Of a stretch of DNA of 64,000 bases, positions 47,694-57,086 are shown piece after piece. Under the pieces are notes generated by a model. The model ran no database searches. It saw only the letters and a program-made list of their open reading frames with translations, and had not been told where the DNA came from. Source of the stretch: Saccharofermentans sp. (lineage in GTDB: Bacteria > Bacillota > Clostridia > Saccharofermentanales > Saccharofermentanaceae); assembly GCA_024683485.1 (NCBI GenBank), contig JAIKYD010000003.1, positions 1-64,000 on the forward strand, read 5' to 3'. The position numbers and the translations under genes are program-made. Positions within the stretch are counted from its first letter, which is position 1. Every line of letters begins with the position of its first letter.

Positions 47694-48236
47694 ATGAAGA
47701 TACTTATCGTAAGTGATTCACACGGAACAAACGGACCGTTACGGACAGTAATTATGCGCGAGAATCCTGACATGCTGATCCATCTTGGCGACACGGAATA
47801 TTCCCTGTCAGAGATAGCAGGCTGGGCAGGATCGCCCAAAACACCCTGCGTCTTCGTCAGAGGCAACTGCGACATCCCGTCACACGGCCGGGAATCAGCA
47901 AGGGATGTTGCCGTCTTTGATCTCAAAGGTCACAGGATCTACTGCACTCACGGCCATCGTCAGCGCGTAAATTACGGCCTTTTGACATTGTCACTCTCAG
48001 CTCAGGAACAAAACTGCGATATATGTATGTTTGGTCACACCCATGTCCCCTATGACAGTTACGGGGATGCAATATCGGCTTTTGACAGATTCTATGACAC
48101 AGGGAACCCGTCAGGTCCGCGCATACTTAATCCGGGCTCAGTCTCATTGCCACGCGGCGGTTCAAAGCGCGGCTACATGATAATGGAGATGGAAGAAGAC
48201 GGCAGATATGAAGTCTATTACCGGACGGTAGATTAA
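47694..48236 (+). CDS. YfcE-type metallophosphoesterase
   Basis: MKILIVSDSHGTNGPLR, IHLGDTEYS, VRGNCD, THGHRQRV, FGHTHVPYD, LNPGSVSLPRGG. Confidence 0.92.
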   Translation: MKILIVSDSHGTNGPLRTVIMRENPDMLIHLGDTEYSLSEIAGWAGSPKTPCVFVRGNCDIPSHGRESARDVAVFDLKGHRIYCTHGHRQRVNYGLLTLSLSAQEQNCDICMFGHTHVPYDSYGDAISAFDRFYDTGNPSGPRILNPGSVSLPRGGSKRGYMIMEMEEDGRYEVYYRTVD

Positions 48237-48275
48237 ATATAGCTTAGCCTCAGACTAGACTGATGTCACAGTCCC

Positions 48276-50174
48276 TTATTTATCCATATTTGCAATGACG
48301 TGCATAACTATATGGAATATCCTGGTGATGCCGCCGGAACAGTCACCCTTCTCGACCGCGTTGCTGATAAGCATGGGATTATCGGTACCTATTACATCGA
48401 CATCACAACTGATGAGATACTGAACCGTATCATCAAGATCGACTGTCCAGCAGAACACCTTCTTCCCTTCAGCATGCATCCTGCGCACAAGTTCAGGTGT
48501 GACATAAGACTCTTCGATGGAAATGTTGTCGGTATATTCGATATCCTCCAGTTCTCCAAGACCGATAAAAATGCAGTAAGCCTTTGTTATTGTCGGATCG
48601 AGTTCCATGATGCGCTTTATCCTTGATGCATCCTGGGCAATTACCATGACGTTGTCATGCATTCCCGTTTTATTGATGACTTCCAGGACGTGTTCCTCAA
48701 AATCAACATCATCAGGATTACCTTTGAGCTCGACCTGAACATGCATCTCATTCTCTTTTGCAAAAGTAAGGACCTCTTCAAGTGTGGGCACTGTGACATG
48801 TTCATAATTCCCGGGCATCCAGGACCCGAACTCACATTTCTTCAATTCATCAAAAGTGCAGTCATGGATTGAAAGATTCTGGCCTGTAACCCTTTTTATC
48901 GTTGAATCATGATTGCAGACTATTACCCCGTCCGATGTCTGATGGACATCAAGTTCGATCCACTGGAGATTCTCACTGGCGGCAAGTTCAAATGCGGCCA
49001 TAGTATTCTCAGGAGCATTAACATTATCGCCGCGGTGTGCACAGACAAGAGGCATTTCCACATCTTCGAACAGGAATGAATATCTGTTGATCCAATAGAT
49101 TGGCGTTACCGTAGCAAACACTGCAAGCGCAGCAAGGAAGATAATAACACCCTTTTTCGAAGCCTTCTTGGATTTGAAAGCATCTTTCGAGAGTGTGAGC
49201 ATCATATCCTTCTCATCCACATAACGGTAGAACAATACGGCAAGTGCGGAATTGTTAACCGCCGGTGAGATAAGGCTCTTTAAGATCTGCCTGAGCACAT
49301 AAGTGTACGTGCCGACATTCTCGGCCTTTAAGACTATGTTGTTGCTGTTGCCGAACATCCAGCTGGCAACTTCATTCCAGTTGATGATTATGATGGAAGA
49401 CACAGAATTGATCGTGAAATTCAGAATGATCATAAGAAGGATCAGCGTCAGCAAAATCTCTCCGAAATGTCCTTTCCCGAGATGTCTTGATTCTTTGCAG
49501 CTCTTGATGAAGGATGTCTTCTGCATAACAAAACTGTTTATCGAGAAAAGATAAACCGTAAGGAACAGTACGATAAACAGATATGCCACTCTGTATACAA
49601 CATTGAGACTTCTGGTATATTCGATCGTCTGGTTGACAAAGCCAGGCAGGATCAGTTTGAATGTCGAACTTGCAAGCGGAAAGACCTTAGTCATCGGGAA
49701 AAGCACCAGGATAAAAACTATCAGAAGCCAGTTCTTGGGATGAAGAGCTTTTCTGCAGGCCCTGAGCCCTGCCGCAAACATACTGAAAAGATTTGTGCTT
49801 CGCCCAGCCTGCCCCATCGAAAAGGCATGCAGGAGACCCGCGATCTCAAACAGCGAGAACAATGTGATAATGATCAGGAAAATAATGATCATGATGATCG
49901 ACAACGGATTCAGCAGCACCTGCCTGAGATTTGAAGGGACAATATATGTTACCCCGCTGACCTTCATCATAAGCTGAACGAGAAGGTCTCTTAACAAAGA
50001 TGTGGCCATGACCGTAAATACTGAACAGAGCAGGACGAATATCATTACTTCCTTGAAGCTCTGCCTGAACAGGAGCCAGACATTCAGTAAGAAAAGACGG
50101 AAACCCGAAAAAAATTCCACTGTCTGTGTCTTAATATGGTTCAGTAATTTTTTTCCGGATAACGGAACAGACAT
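48276..50174 (-). CDS. glycerophosphodiester phosphodiesterase with N-terminal membrane domain
   Basis: C-terminal PLVCAHRGDNVNAPENTMAAFELAASENLQWIELDVHQTSDGVIVCNHD; N-terminal multi-TM. Confidence 0.92.
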   Translation of the reverse strand: MSVPLSGKKLLNHIKTQTVEFFSGFRLFLLNVWLLFRQSFKEVMIFVLLCSVFTVMATSLLRDLLVQLMMKVSGVTYIVPSNLRQVLLNPLSIIMIIIFLIIITLFSLFEIAGLLHAFSMGQAGRSTNLFSMFAAGLRACRKALHPKNWLLIVFILVLFPMTKVFPLASSTFKLILPGFVNQTIEYTRSLNVVYRVAYLFIVLFLTVYLFSINSFVMQKTSFIKSCKESRHLGKGHFGEILLTLILLMIILNFTINSVSSIIIINWNEVASWMFGNSNNIVLKAENVGTYTYVLRQILKSLISPAVNNSALAVLFYRYVDEKDMMLTLSKDAFKSKKASKKGVIIFLAALAVFATVTPIYWINRYSFLFEDVEMPLVCAHRGDNVNAPENTMAAFELAASENLQWIELDVHQTSDGVIVCNHDSTIKRVTGQNLSIHDCTFDELKKCEFGSWMPGNYEHVTVPTLEEVLTFAKENEMHVQVELKGNPDDVDFEEHVLEVINKTGMHDNVMVIAQDASRIKRIMELDPTITKAYCIFIGLGELEDIEYTDNISIEESYVTPELVRRMHAEGKKVFCWTVDLDDTVQYLISCDVDVIGTDNPMLISNAVEKGDCSGGITRIFHIVMHVIANMDK

Positions 50175-50190
50175 AATCTACGCTTTATCC

Positions 50191-51942
50191 TCAGGCTTTG
50201 TATTTCTTGACGTACTCCTGATACTTCTTCTCATCTTTGTCCTTACGCTGTTTAAAGTCATGCATGTATGTATCGGGATCGGTTGCCTCTGCCGATTTGA
50301 ATCTGTACGCGATAGCAGCAATATTAAGGCTGTGTTCCGCGATCCTTACACAACTGTAGAGGATGTCGTTAAATACGAATCCCTGTTCAGTCGTGCATAC
50401 ACCGGCTGCAAGCCTCTCAACGTGATTTGCCTTGAACCTGTCGCACATCTCGCTTATGACGATCCTCAGAGGTCCTATATCTTCTGCATGTGCAGCATCA
50501 GTTGAGAGATAACAGTCAAGAGCCATCGTATAGATATCATGTACAGCAGGTATTACCCTGTTAAGTTCCGCTCTCGCCGCATCAGAGAATTCAAGATGCT
50601 TGGTCTCGATCTCTTCAGCCGAATCAGACAGATAGTTGGCATGGTCGGCAATTCTTTCAACTTCACCTATCGCCTGCAGGATCCTTGATGACCTGTTCTT
50701 ATCTTCAACGCTCAGGTGCTGTGTAGTCGTAAGCTTCATGAGATACGAGCCCAGAAGGTCCTCAAATCCGTCAACACGCTCCTCGTTCTTCTTGATGAAA
50801 TCGAAGTCGTTCGTGTTGTATCCGTTCAGGAGCATATTCATCGATTTGTCGAGACCGTCTTTTGCCTTGCCGACCATGTTGATCATCATGTTGCGGCACT
50901 CACCGACGGCGATCGGAGGTGTGAGCATAAGACGCTCGTCAAGCTTGAACTCCTGCTCCTCGTCTGTCTCTTTGACAATAAGATGTGCGATCTTTACAAG
51001 GAGTTTGCTGAACGGGAACAAAATAACAGTATTTGCAATATTGAATATTGAGTGGATCGCAGCAACGCCCACGATACTTACGGTGTTGTCCATAAAACCA
51101 AAATCAAATACCGCATTTACGCTATAGAAAACAATGAGCCAGATGACAGTTCCGAGAAGCTTGATCGTGACATGGATGACCGTAACTCTCTTTGCATCCC
51201 TGTTAACGCCTATGGAAGACAGAATGGCCGTCATGCAGGTTCCGATATTGGCACCCATGACAAGCGGGATAGCCATGCCGTATGTCAGCTGACCGGTCAT
51301 TGAGATACTCTGCAGGATACCGATCGCAGCTGCGGAACTCTGGATTATGCCTGTTACGACCGCACCGGACAGGACGCCGAGCAGAGGATTCTTGAACGCA
51401 GTCATGATGGATACAAAGCTTTCCATCTCCTTGAGGGGCTCCATAGAGGCCGACATCATAGTCATTCCCTGCATAAGGATGGAGAATCCGACGAGCATCG
51501 AACCGATGTCCTTGTGGCGCTGCTTTTTGGCAACCATGATGAGTATTATTCCAAGGAGCGCGAAAATAAGCGAGAAGCACGAAGGCTTTAATAATTTGAG
51601 GAATATATTGTCACCGCTGTCGATGCCGGCAAGGGACAGGATCCATGCGGTAAGTGTTGTTCCGATATCAGATCCGAAGATAACACCTACAGTCTGAGGC
51701 AGTTCCATAATGCCCGAGTTGACGAATCCGACGAGCATGACTGTCATTGCGGAGGAGGACTGGATGGCGATCGTTATCACCGCACCCACGGCAAGACCTT
51801 TAAATTTGTTGTCCGTTGCTTTATTAAGCAGTTTCTCGAGCCTGCCGCCGGCAGTCTTCTTCAAAGACTCGGAAAGGAGCCTCATTCCGTAAAGGAAGAA
51901 TGCAAGGCCTCCGAAAAGAGTTACAAACGAGAAAATGTCCAT
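50191..51942 (-). CDS. Na+/phosphate cotransporter with PhoU-like domain
   Basis: FGGLAFFLYGMRLLSESLKKTAGGRLEKLL, QSSSAMTVMLVGFVNSG, GANIGTCMTA; PhoU-like C-term; start reassigned to 51942. Confidence 0.92.
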   Translation of the reverse strand: MDIFSFVTLFGGLAFFLYGMRLLSESLKKTAGGRLEKLLNKATDNKFKGLAVGAVITIAIQSSSAMTVMLVGFVNSGIMELPQTVGVIFGSDIGTTLTAWILSLAGIDSGDNIFLKLLKPSCFSLIFALLGIILIMVAKKQRHKDIGSMLVGFSILMQGMTMMSASMEPLKEMESFVSIMTAFKNPLLGVLSGAVVTGIIQSSAAAIGILQSISMTGQLTYGMAIPLVMGANIGTCMTAILSSIGVNRDAKRVTVIHVTIKLLGTVIWLIVFYSVNAVFDFGFMDNTVSIVGVAAIHSIFNIANTVILFPFSKLLVKIAHLIVKETDEEQEFKLDERLMLTPPIAVGECRNMMINMVGKAKDGLDKSMNMLLNGYNTNDFDFIKKNEERVDGFEDLLGSYLMKLTTTQHLSVEDKNRSSRILQAIGEVERIADHANYLSDSAEEIETKHLEFSDAARAELNRVIPAVHDIYTMALDCYLSTDAAHAEDIGPLRIVISEMCDRFKANHVERLAAGVCTTEQGFVFNDILYSCVRIAEHSLNIAAIAYRFKSAEATDPDTYMHDFKQRKDKDEKKYQEYVKKYKA

Positions 51943-52097
51943 ATCTTCCTCCGTTCCAAAACCTGATACAAAAGAATTGTAACGCCTGTATTTTAACGTC
52001 AAAAAAGGAATATGTAAAACGATAGTCATTACATATTCCTTTATATTGATGAGTATCTATATATTTATTTCAGCCTTTATTTCAGGCTGATCATGCA

Positions 52098-53783
52098 TCA
52101 TTTTCTTCCGAGGACAGAAGGCAGGATCAAAGACACCAGTAATCCTATGCCGATGTTTATTACCGCTCCGATGGTAACTGCCAATGCAATGTGGCCTAAG
52201 AACACACCGATCAACACAGCAGCCGCAGATGGTGTAAGACCAAAGTAGAAAAACATCATCTGAACTATAACCGAAATCGTCTGTGCCTGATCCTTAGGAA
52301 GGGACAGCGAGATAAGTGTTCCAACCACAGTTGCAAAGAAGCTAATCGAGAGGATAAACAGGAACCATGCTGCAACACTAAGCGGATCAGCACCGAGGAT
52401 TACTGCTGACACAACTATAGGAAGCGAGAGGTCGATCGCAGTAACGGCAAGGCATCCGAGGAGCGAATATAGGATCTTCGTATAATGCTTCTCAGGAATA
52501 AGCATAAAGAAATCACGTGACGTGTCTTCCCTGATCGGATCGCCCAAAGTCCTGTAGAATGCCATTATTCCGAGCACAGCGGCGGGGATAAAGAAAGCAT
52601 CATCAAGCGGTGCGGTCCTTGCGAGCCATGCTGCCACTCCGGCGATTACCGTATAAACGATCATCGTAGTGGAGAAAAACTTCAATTTTGCAAATCTGAA
52701 TCTGTTAAAGACAGCTTTGTAGAAGAATACATTTGCGCCATTTCCGTAGCTGAATCCTTCCCTGTCGATCTTGCCTTTGCGTTCTTTCTCTCTCTTGGCA
52801 ACAACACCCTTTGATGCCATCTTGGCACTTTCGAGCATTTCAGCCTTATGTTCTGCCGCAAACATTGCATCCTCATAGAAATCAGCCTTCATCTTCCAGA
52901 TGAAAAGAATGAGTACTGCACATGCTGCAATAAAAAGTCCAAGATAGACCAGCGACATCATGGTGTCACCGGTAATAGCATAATAAGAGATACCTCTGAG
53001 CCAGCCCCAAAAAGGAACCCAGTGTGTCAGGGGATTTGCAAAATATGCGAAAAGCGCCTCAACCACGCTCATCTTGTTGGCAAATGTAAATACAGCAAAC
53101 CCTATTGCGATTGCACCATAAACAACAGCAAGGAAATTCTTGATATTGCCTGTGCCGTTCTTCATTTTCGATGTAATCGTATAGAAAACGACCTGCACCA
53201 GAGTGCTGAACACAAGGATCATTGCATATACGATAACGAGCGATATGGCACCCCAGACTCCCAGACCTATATTCATTATCAGGTTTGGAAGTTGGAACAG
53301 CATGAACAGCGAGATAAACAAAGATGTCCCGAGTGTGCTTATAAGTCTGAACATAAGCACAGACTGCGGCTTCATCGGTGATGCAAAGAGCATCGGAACA
53401 TCTGCCGGAAGGAAGATCTTGCTGGAGTTCTGTGCGTTCAGGATATTGGTGGCCAGCAAAAGCAGGAAAAGGGCCGATATGGCAAGATCGATAACCTGCT
53501 CTTTAGTCAGGTTATATCTTTCCATGATCCTGCTGAAACGCCACTCATCCATCGCTGAATCAATATCCTCATCGAGAATGATCTCTTCATCATCTTCAAC
53601 AGACTCAGTGGCAACTGTATTGCCAACTGTGTCAGGCTCCTTCATTGAGCTGATGACGGAACCGATAAGTCCCATCAGGCAGCCGAATATCATCATGACA
53701 ACGATGATGGCGACCCACGTCTTCATCAGCTTCTTAACGGTGTTAAGGAGAGTATGGGTAAAATAGTAGAAAAACAGTCTCAT
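52098..53783 (-). CDS. ABC exporter permease
   Basis: Multi-TM; overlaps by 4 nt with ATPase gene. Confidence 0.75.
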   Translation of the reverse strand: MRLFFYYFTHTLLNTVKKLMKTWVAIIVVMMIFGCLMGLIGSVISSMKEPDTVGNTVATESVEDDEEIILDEDIDSAMDEWRFSRIMERYNLTKEQVIDLAISALFLLLLATNILNAQNSSKIFLPADVPMLFASPMKPQSVLMFRLISTLGTSLFISLFMLFQLPNLIMNIGLGVWGAISLVIVYAMILVFSTLVQVVFYTITSKMKNGTGNIKNFLAVVYGAIAIGFAVFTFANKMSVVEALFAYFANPLTHWVPFWGWLRGISYYAITGDTMMSLVYLGLFIAACAVLILFIWKMKADFYEDAMFAAEHKAEMLESAKMASKGVVAKREKERKGKIDREGFSYGNGANVFFYKAVFNRFRFAKLKFFSTTMIVYTVIAGVAAWLARTAPLDDAFFIPAAVLGIMAFYRTLGDPIREDTSRDFFMLIPEKHYTKILYSLLGCLAVTAIDLSLPIVVSAVILGADPLSVAAWFLFILSISFFATVVGTLISLSLPKDQAQTISVIVQMMFFYFGLTPSAAAVLIGVFLGHIALAVTIGAVINIGIGLLVSLILPSVLGRK

Positions 53784-54523
53784 TGCTGCGGTTCTCCTTC
53801 TCCGCTTACGGATGACTTGTCTATACCTTCCGTAACTTCGAAGAACAGATCTTCAAGAGTCTTTCCGCTCTCATCGACTTCGCTTCTAGTAACGTTTGCG
53901 CGGATCTGACCGTTCTGCATTATTATGGTCCTGTCCCAGAGCATATCCACACTGTCGATGATGTGCGTGCTTATGAGCATCGTCTTGCCAGACCTGCGCA
54001 TCTCCTCGATATAATTCTTAAGTTCCTTTATGGCGTGGGGATCAAGACCCAGCAAAGGCTCGTCGAGCAGGATGATATCAGGATCCGGAAGAAGTCCGAG
54101 ACAGAGATTAAGCTTCTGCTGCATACCTTTGGAGAGCTCGTCACCGAACTTCTTGCGCTTATCGTCAAGCTCGAAACGCTCGAGCAGAGTATTGATCCGG
54201 TCTTTATAATCAGTCAGTTTATACGCTCTTGCTATGAACTCCATGTGCTCGATGACCGTGAGTGTCGGATAAAGCGACGGCATCTCGGGAATGTATCCCA
54301 GGACCTTCCTCGCTTCAACCGTTTTGTTGTTTATACCGTTAACGGTTATCTCGCCCTGATATTTCAGGAAGCCTATGATAGATTTGATGATCGTGCTCTT
54401 TCCGGCGCCGTTAGGTCCCAAAAGAACAGTGAGCGTTCCCGGCTCAAGCGTGAAAGACACATCATTGACTGCAACATTCTTACCGTAACGCTTGGTTACG
54501 TTCTTAACTTCAAGCATTTCCAT
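53780..54523 (-). CDS. ABC transporter ATP-binding protein
   Basis: LGPNGAGKSTIIKSIIGFL, LSKGMQQKLNLCLGLL, ILLDEPLLGLDPHAI. Confidence 0.93.
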   Translation of the reverse strand: MEMLEVKNVTKRYGKNVAVNDVSFTLEPGTLTVLLGPNGAGKSTIIKSIIGFLKYQGEITVNGINNKTVEARKVLGYIPEMPSLYPTLTVIEHMEFIARAYKLTDYKDRINTLLERFELDDKRKKFGDELSKGMQQKLNLCLGLLPDPDIILLDEPLLGLDPHAIKELKNYIEEMRRSGKTMLISTHIIDSVDMLWDRTIIMQNGQIRANVTRSEVDESGKTLEDLFFEVTEGIDKSSVSGEGEPQQ

Positions 54524-54720
54524 TACCCCCGTAATATACTTCGCCTAGTTTGCCATTCGGGACTGACCATTTCAATAGAATCCGCTCAAGATTAAGGAAG
54601 CGTTAAGGGTTCAGGACCGGATATATATCTAATATCTTTGATTTAATAATCAGACAACCTGTTCATTCTTTATGCTATTATCTTATATAGTGCGAATTAT
54701 GGTTTCCGGGGTGATCTTTT

Positions 54721-57081
54721 ATGGCGAAGTGGATAATCGTTGTTGATGACGACACTGCCAATCTCAAGATGGCAGGTCATATCCTCAGCAAGAACAATAT
54801 GCGTGTTACAGCTCTCAAATCAGGCAGCTCGTTTCTTGAATATGTAAATGAGAACGGAATGCCTGATCTGGTCCTTCTTGATATCAAGATGCCGGTTATG
54901 GACGGTTTTGAGACTTTGGGGAAGTTAAGGCAGCTTGAGGAGCAGAAGGGACTCATGAAGACGCCCGTCATTTTCCTTACGGCTGACGAGGATGTCGATA
55001 CCGAGACAAGAGGCTTTGAGGTAGGTGTATCCGACTTTATCAGAAAGCCTTTCAATCCTGATGTTCTTCTCAGGAGGATCGACAACATCATGTCGAACTC
55101 CCAGGAGATGCAGAGCCTTAAGAGCGAGGCAACGATCGATAAACTGACAGGATTCCTGAACAAGGGTGCCACAGGTGTGGAGCTTTCAAGGATGTGTTCC
55201 GAGAAGTCCGGATGCCTTATGATGATCGATCTCGATTCATTTAAACTCGTAAACGATATATATGGACATGAGATGGGCGACAAAGTCCTCATTGCCTGTG
55301 CCGACATCATCCGCAGCTCGGTTCCGGCCGGAAGCAAATGCGGAAGGATCGGCGGTGATGAGTTTACGGCATTTGCCACAGGCGTTACCACGGAAAAAGC
55401 TGTTGCAGATATAACCTCCAGGATCAATGAAGAGATTACAAGGAGAGCAAAAGAACTGATGGGTGATGACATGAGCATCCCCCTTGGCGCATCAGTGGGC
55501 GGTATCTTTGTCCCGAGATATGGCAATGATTATAATGCCCTGCTGAAGCTTGCGGACAAATCTCTTTACACAGTAAAGAAGAACGGCAAACACGGCTACG
55601 GTCTTTACGATGACGATACGGAAAATGAGGGCGATGCTTCGGTCCATGATATACACGCGATCTCCGAGATCCTCGGCGAGCGTTCCATTCAGGATATCGC
55701 GCTCCAGCTTGATAAGGATTCATTCCCGCCCGTTTACCGGTATGTCATCAGATATATCATGAGGCACCACATCAATGCCTGCAAAGTTCTTTTTACTCTC
55801 GCTCCCGAGAACGGGAAAGCTGATGCGGAATTCTATGACGGAGTCGATGAATTCGGCAATCATATAAGAGGATCGCTCAGAAAATCCGATATCTTCATGA
55901 GGAACAACAAGAACCAGTATTTCGTTTTCCTTACTGATATCAGAGCGGATTCAGTCAACAAGGTCGTGGCTCATCTGATCGATAACTGGAACAACAAGAA
56001 GATATCCAATCTCATTATCACGCACGAGACTGAATTCATAGGAAACAGCAATGATCAGGTGAAGACTGACAAGGTCCGGAAAGTAGTCATTGTGGACGAT
56101 GACGTTATCAATCTTCAGGTTGCAGGCAAGATCCTGAGTTCTGCCGGAATGCATGTTGTGGCATTAAGATCTGCCGAGGCGCTTTTCGATTATCTCGGAA
56201 AAGAAGCTGAAATGCCCAACCTGATCCTTCTCGACGTTAAGATGCCCGGAATGGGCGGCTTCGAGGCTATAAAGAAACTTCATTCCCTTGAGACATCCGC
56301 TTCGAAGATCCCTGTTATCTTCCTTACAGCCGATGAGAGCGAAGGCGCTGAACGTGAAGGCCTGCAGTTAGGTGCAATGGACTTCATAAGAAAGCCTTTC
56401 GTTCCCGAGGTCCTCACGCTCCGCGTAAACAACCTTATCGAACTCGTAACGCTGCAGAAGCAGCTTCACTATGAGGTCGAACAGAAGACACGCGAGAACA
56501 AGGATCTCTTCGTCCAGGTTGTAAGTGCCCTTACGGCTGCTATTGATACCAAGGACGTATATACGAGAGGTCACGCGAGCAGAGTTGCCGTTTATTCCAG
56601 AATGATCGCTAAAAGGCTGGGCTATTCGGATGCAAGACAGGACGAGATCTACATGATCGCCATCCTTCACGATGTCGGCAAGATCGGTATTCCGGACCAT
56701 GTGCTGAACAAGCCCGGCAAGCTAACCGAGGAAGAATTTGAGCTTATAAAGAAACACTCGATAATGGGTGCTGCTATCCTTAGAAACATTGAGAATAATC
56801 CGAGGTTTGAACTGGGTGCAAAACACCATCACGAGAAATACGACGGAACCGGATATCCTTCCGGCCTGAAGGGTGATGCCATTCCTGAAGAGGCAAGGAT
56901 CATCGCGGTAGCTGATGCTTATGATGCCATGTCGAGCGACAGGAGTTACAGATCCCACCTGACCCAGGAAATGATCAAGGAAGAGATCAAAAACGGAATG
57001 GGGGTTCAGTTCGATCCGAAGTTAGCTGAGATCATGATAGAGATCATCGAAGAAGACAAAGATTATAAGTTCAGAGGATAA
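54721..57081 (+). CDS. REC-GGDEF-(degenerate GGDEF-like)-REC-HD-GYP protein
   Basis: REC LLDIKMPVMDGFE; RIGGDEFTAF; second GGDEF-like stretch KSDIFMRNNKNQYFVFLTD; REC LLDVKMPGMGGFE; HDVGKIGIPDHVLNKPGKL ... KYDGTGYPSGLKG. Confidence 0.9.
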   Translation: MAKWIIVVDDDTANLKMAGHILSKNNMRVTALKSGSSFLEYVNENGMPDLVLLDIKMPVMDGFETLGKLRQLEEQKGLMKTPVIFLTADEDVDTETRGFEVGVSDFIRKPFNPDVLLRRIDNIMSNSQEMQSLKSEATIDKLTGFLNKGATGVELSRMCSEKSGCLMMIDLDSFKLVNDIYGHEMGDKVLIACADIIRSSVPAGSKCGRIGGDEFTAFATGVTTEKAVADITSRINEEITRRAKELMGDDMSIPLGASVGGIFVPRYGNDYNALLKLADKSLYTVKKNGKHGYGLYDDDTENEGDASVHDIHAISEILGERSIQDIALQLDKDSFPPVYRYVIRYIMRHHINACKVLFTLAPENGKADAEFYDGVDEFGNHIRGSLRKSDIFMRNNKNQYFVFLTDIRADSVNKVVAHLIDNWNNKKISNLIITHETEFIGNSNDQVKTDKVRKVVIVDDDVINLQVAGKILSSAGMHVVALRSAEALFDYLGKEAEMPNLILLDVKMPGMGGFEAIKKLHSLETSASKIPVIFLTADESEGAEREGLQLGAMDFIRKPFVPEVLTLRVNNLIELVTLQKQLHYEVEQKTRENKDLFVQVVSALTAAIDTKDVYTRGHASRVAVYSRMIAKRLGYSDARQDEIYMIAILHDVGKIGIPDHVLNKPGKLTEEEFELIKKHSIMGAAILRNIENNPRFELGAKHHHEKYDGTGYPSGLKGDAIPEEARIIAVADAYDAMSSDRSYRSHLTQEMIKEEIKNGMGVQFDPKLAEIMIEIIEEDKDYKFRG

Positions 57082-57086
57082 TCACT

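Noticed and set aside
52071-52089. CAGCCT...AGGCTG hairpin downstream of the ABC permease as terminator
   Set aside because: 6-bp stem with no U-run on the minus strand; too weak to call.
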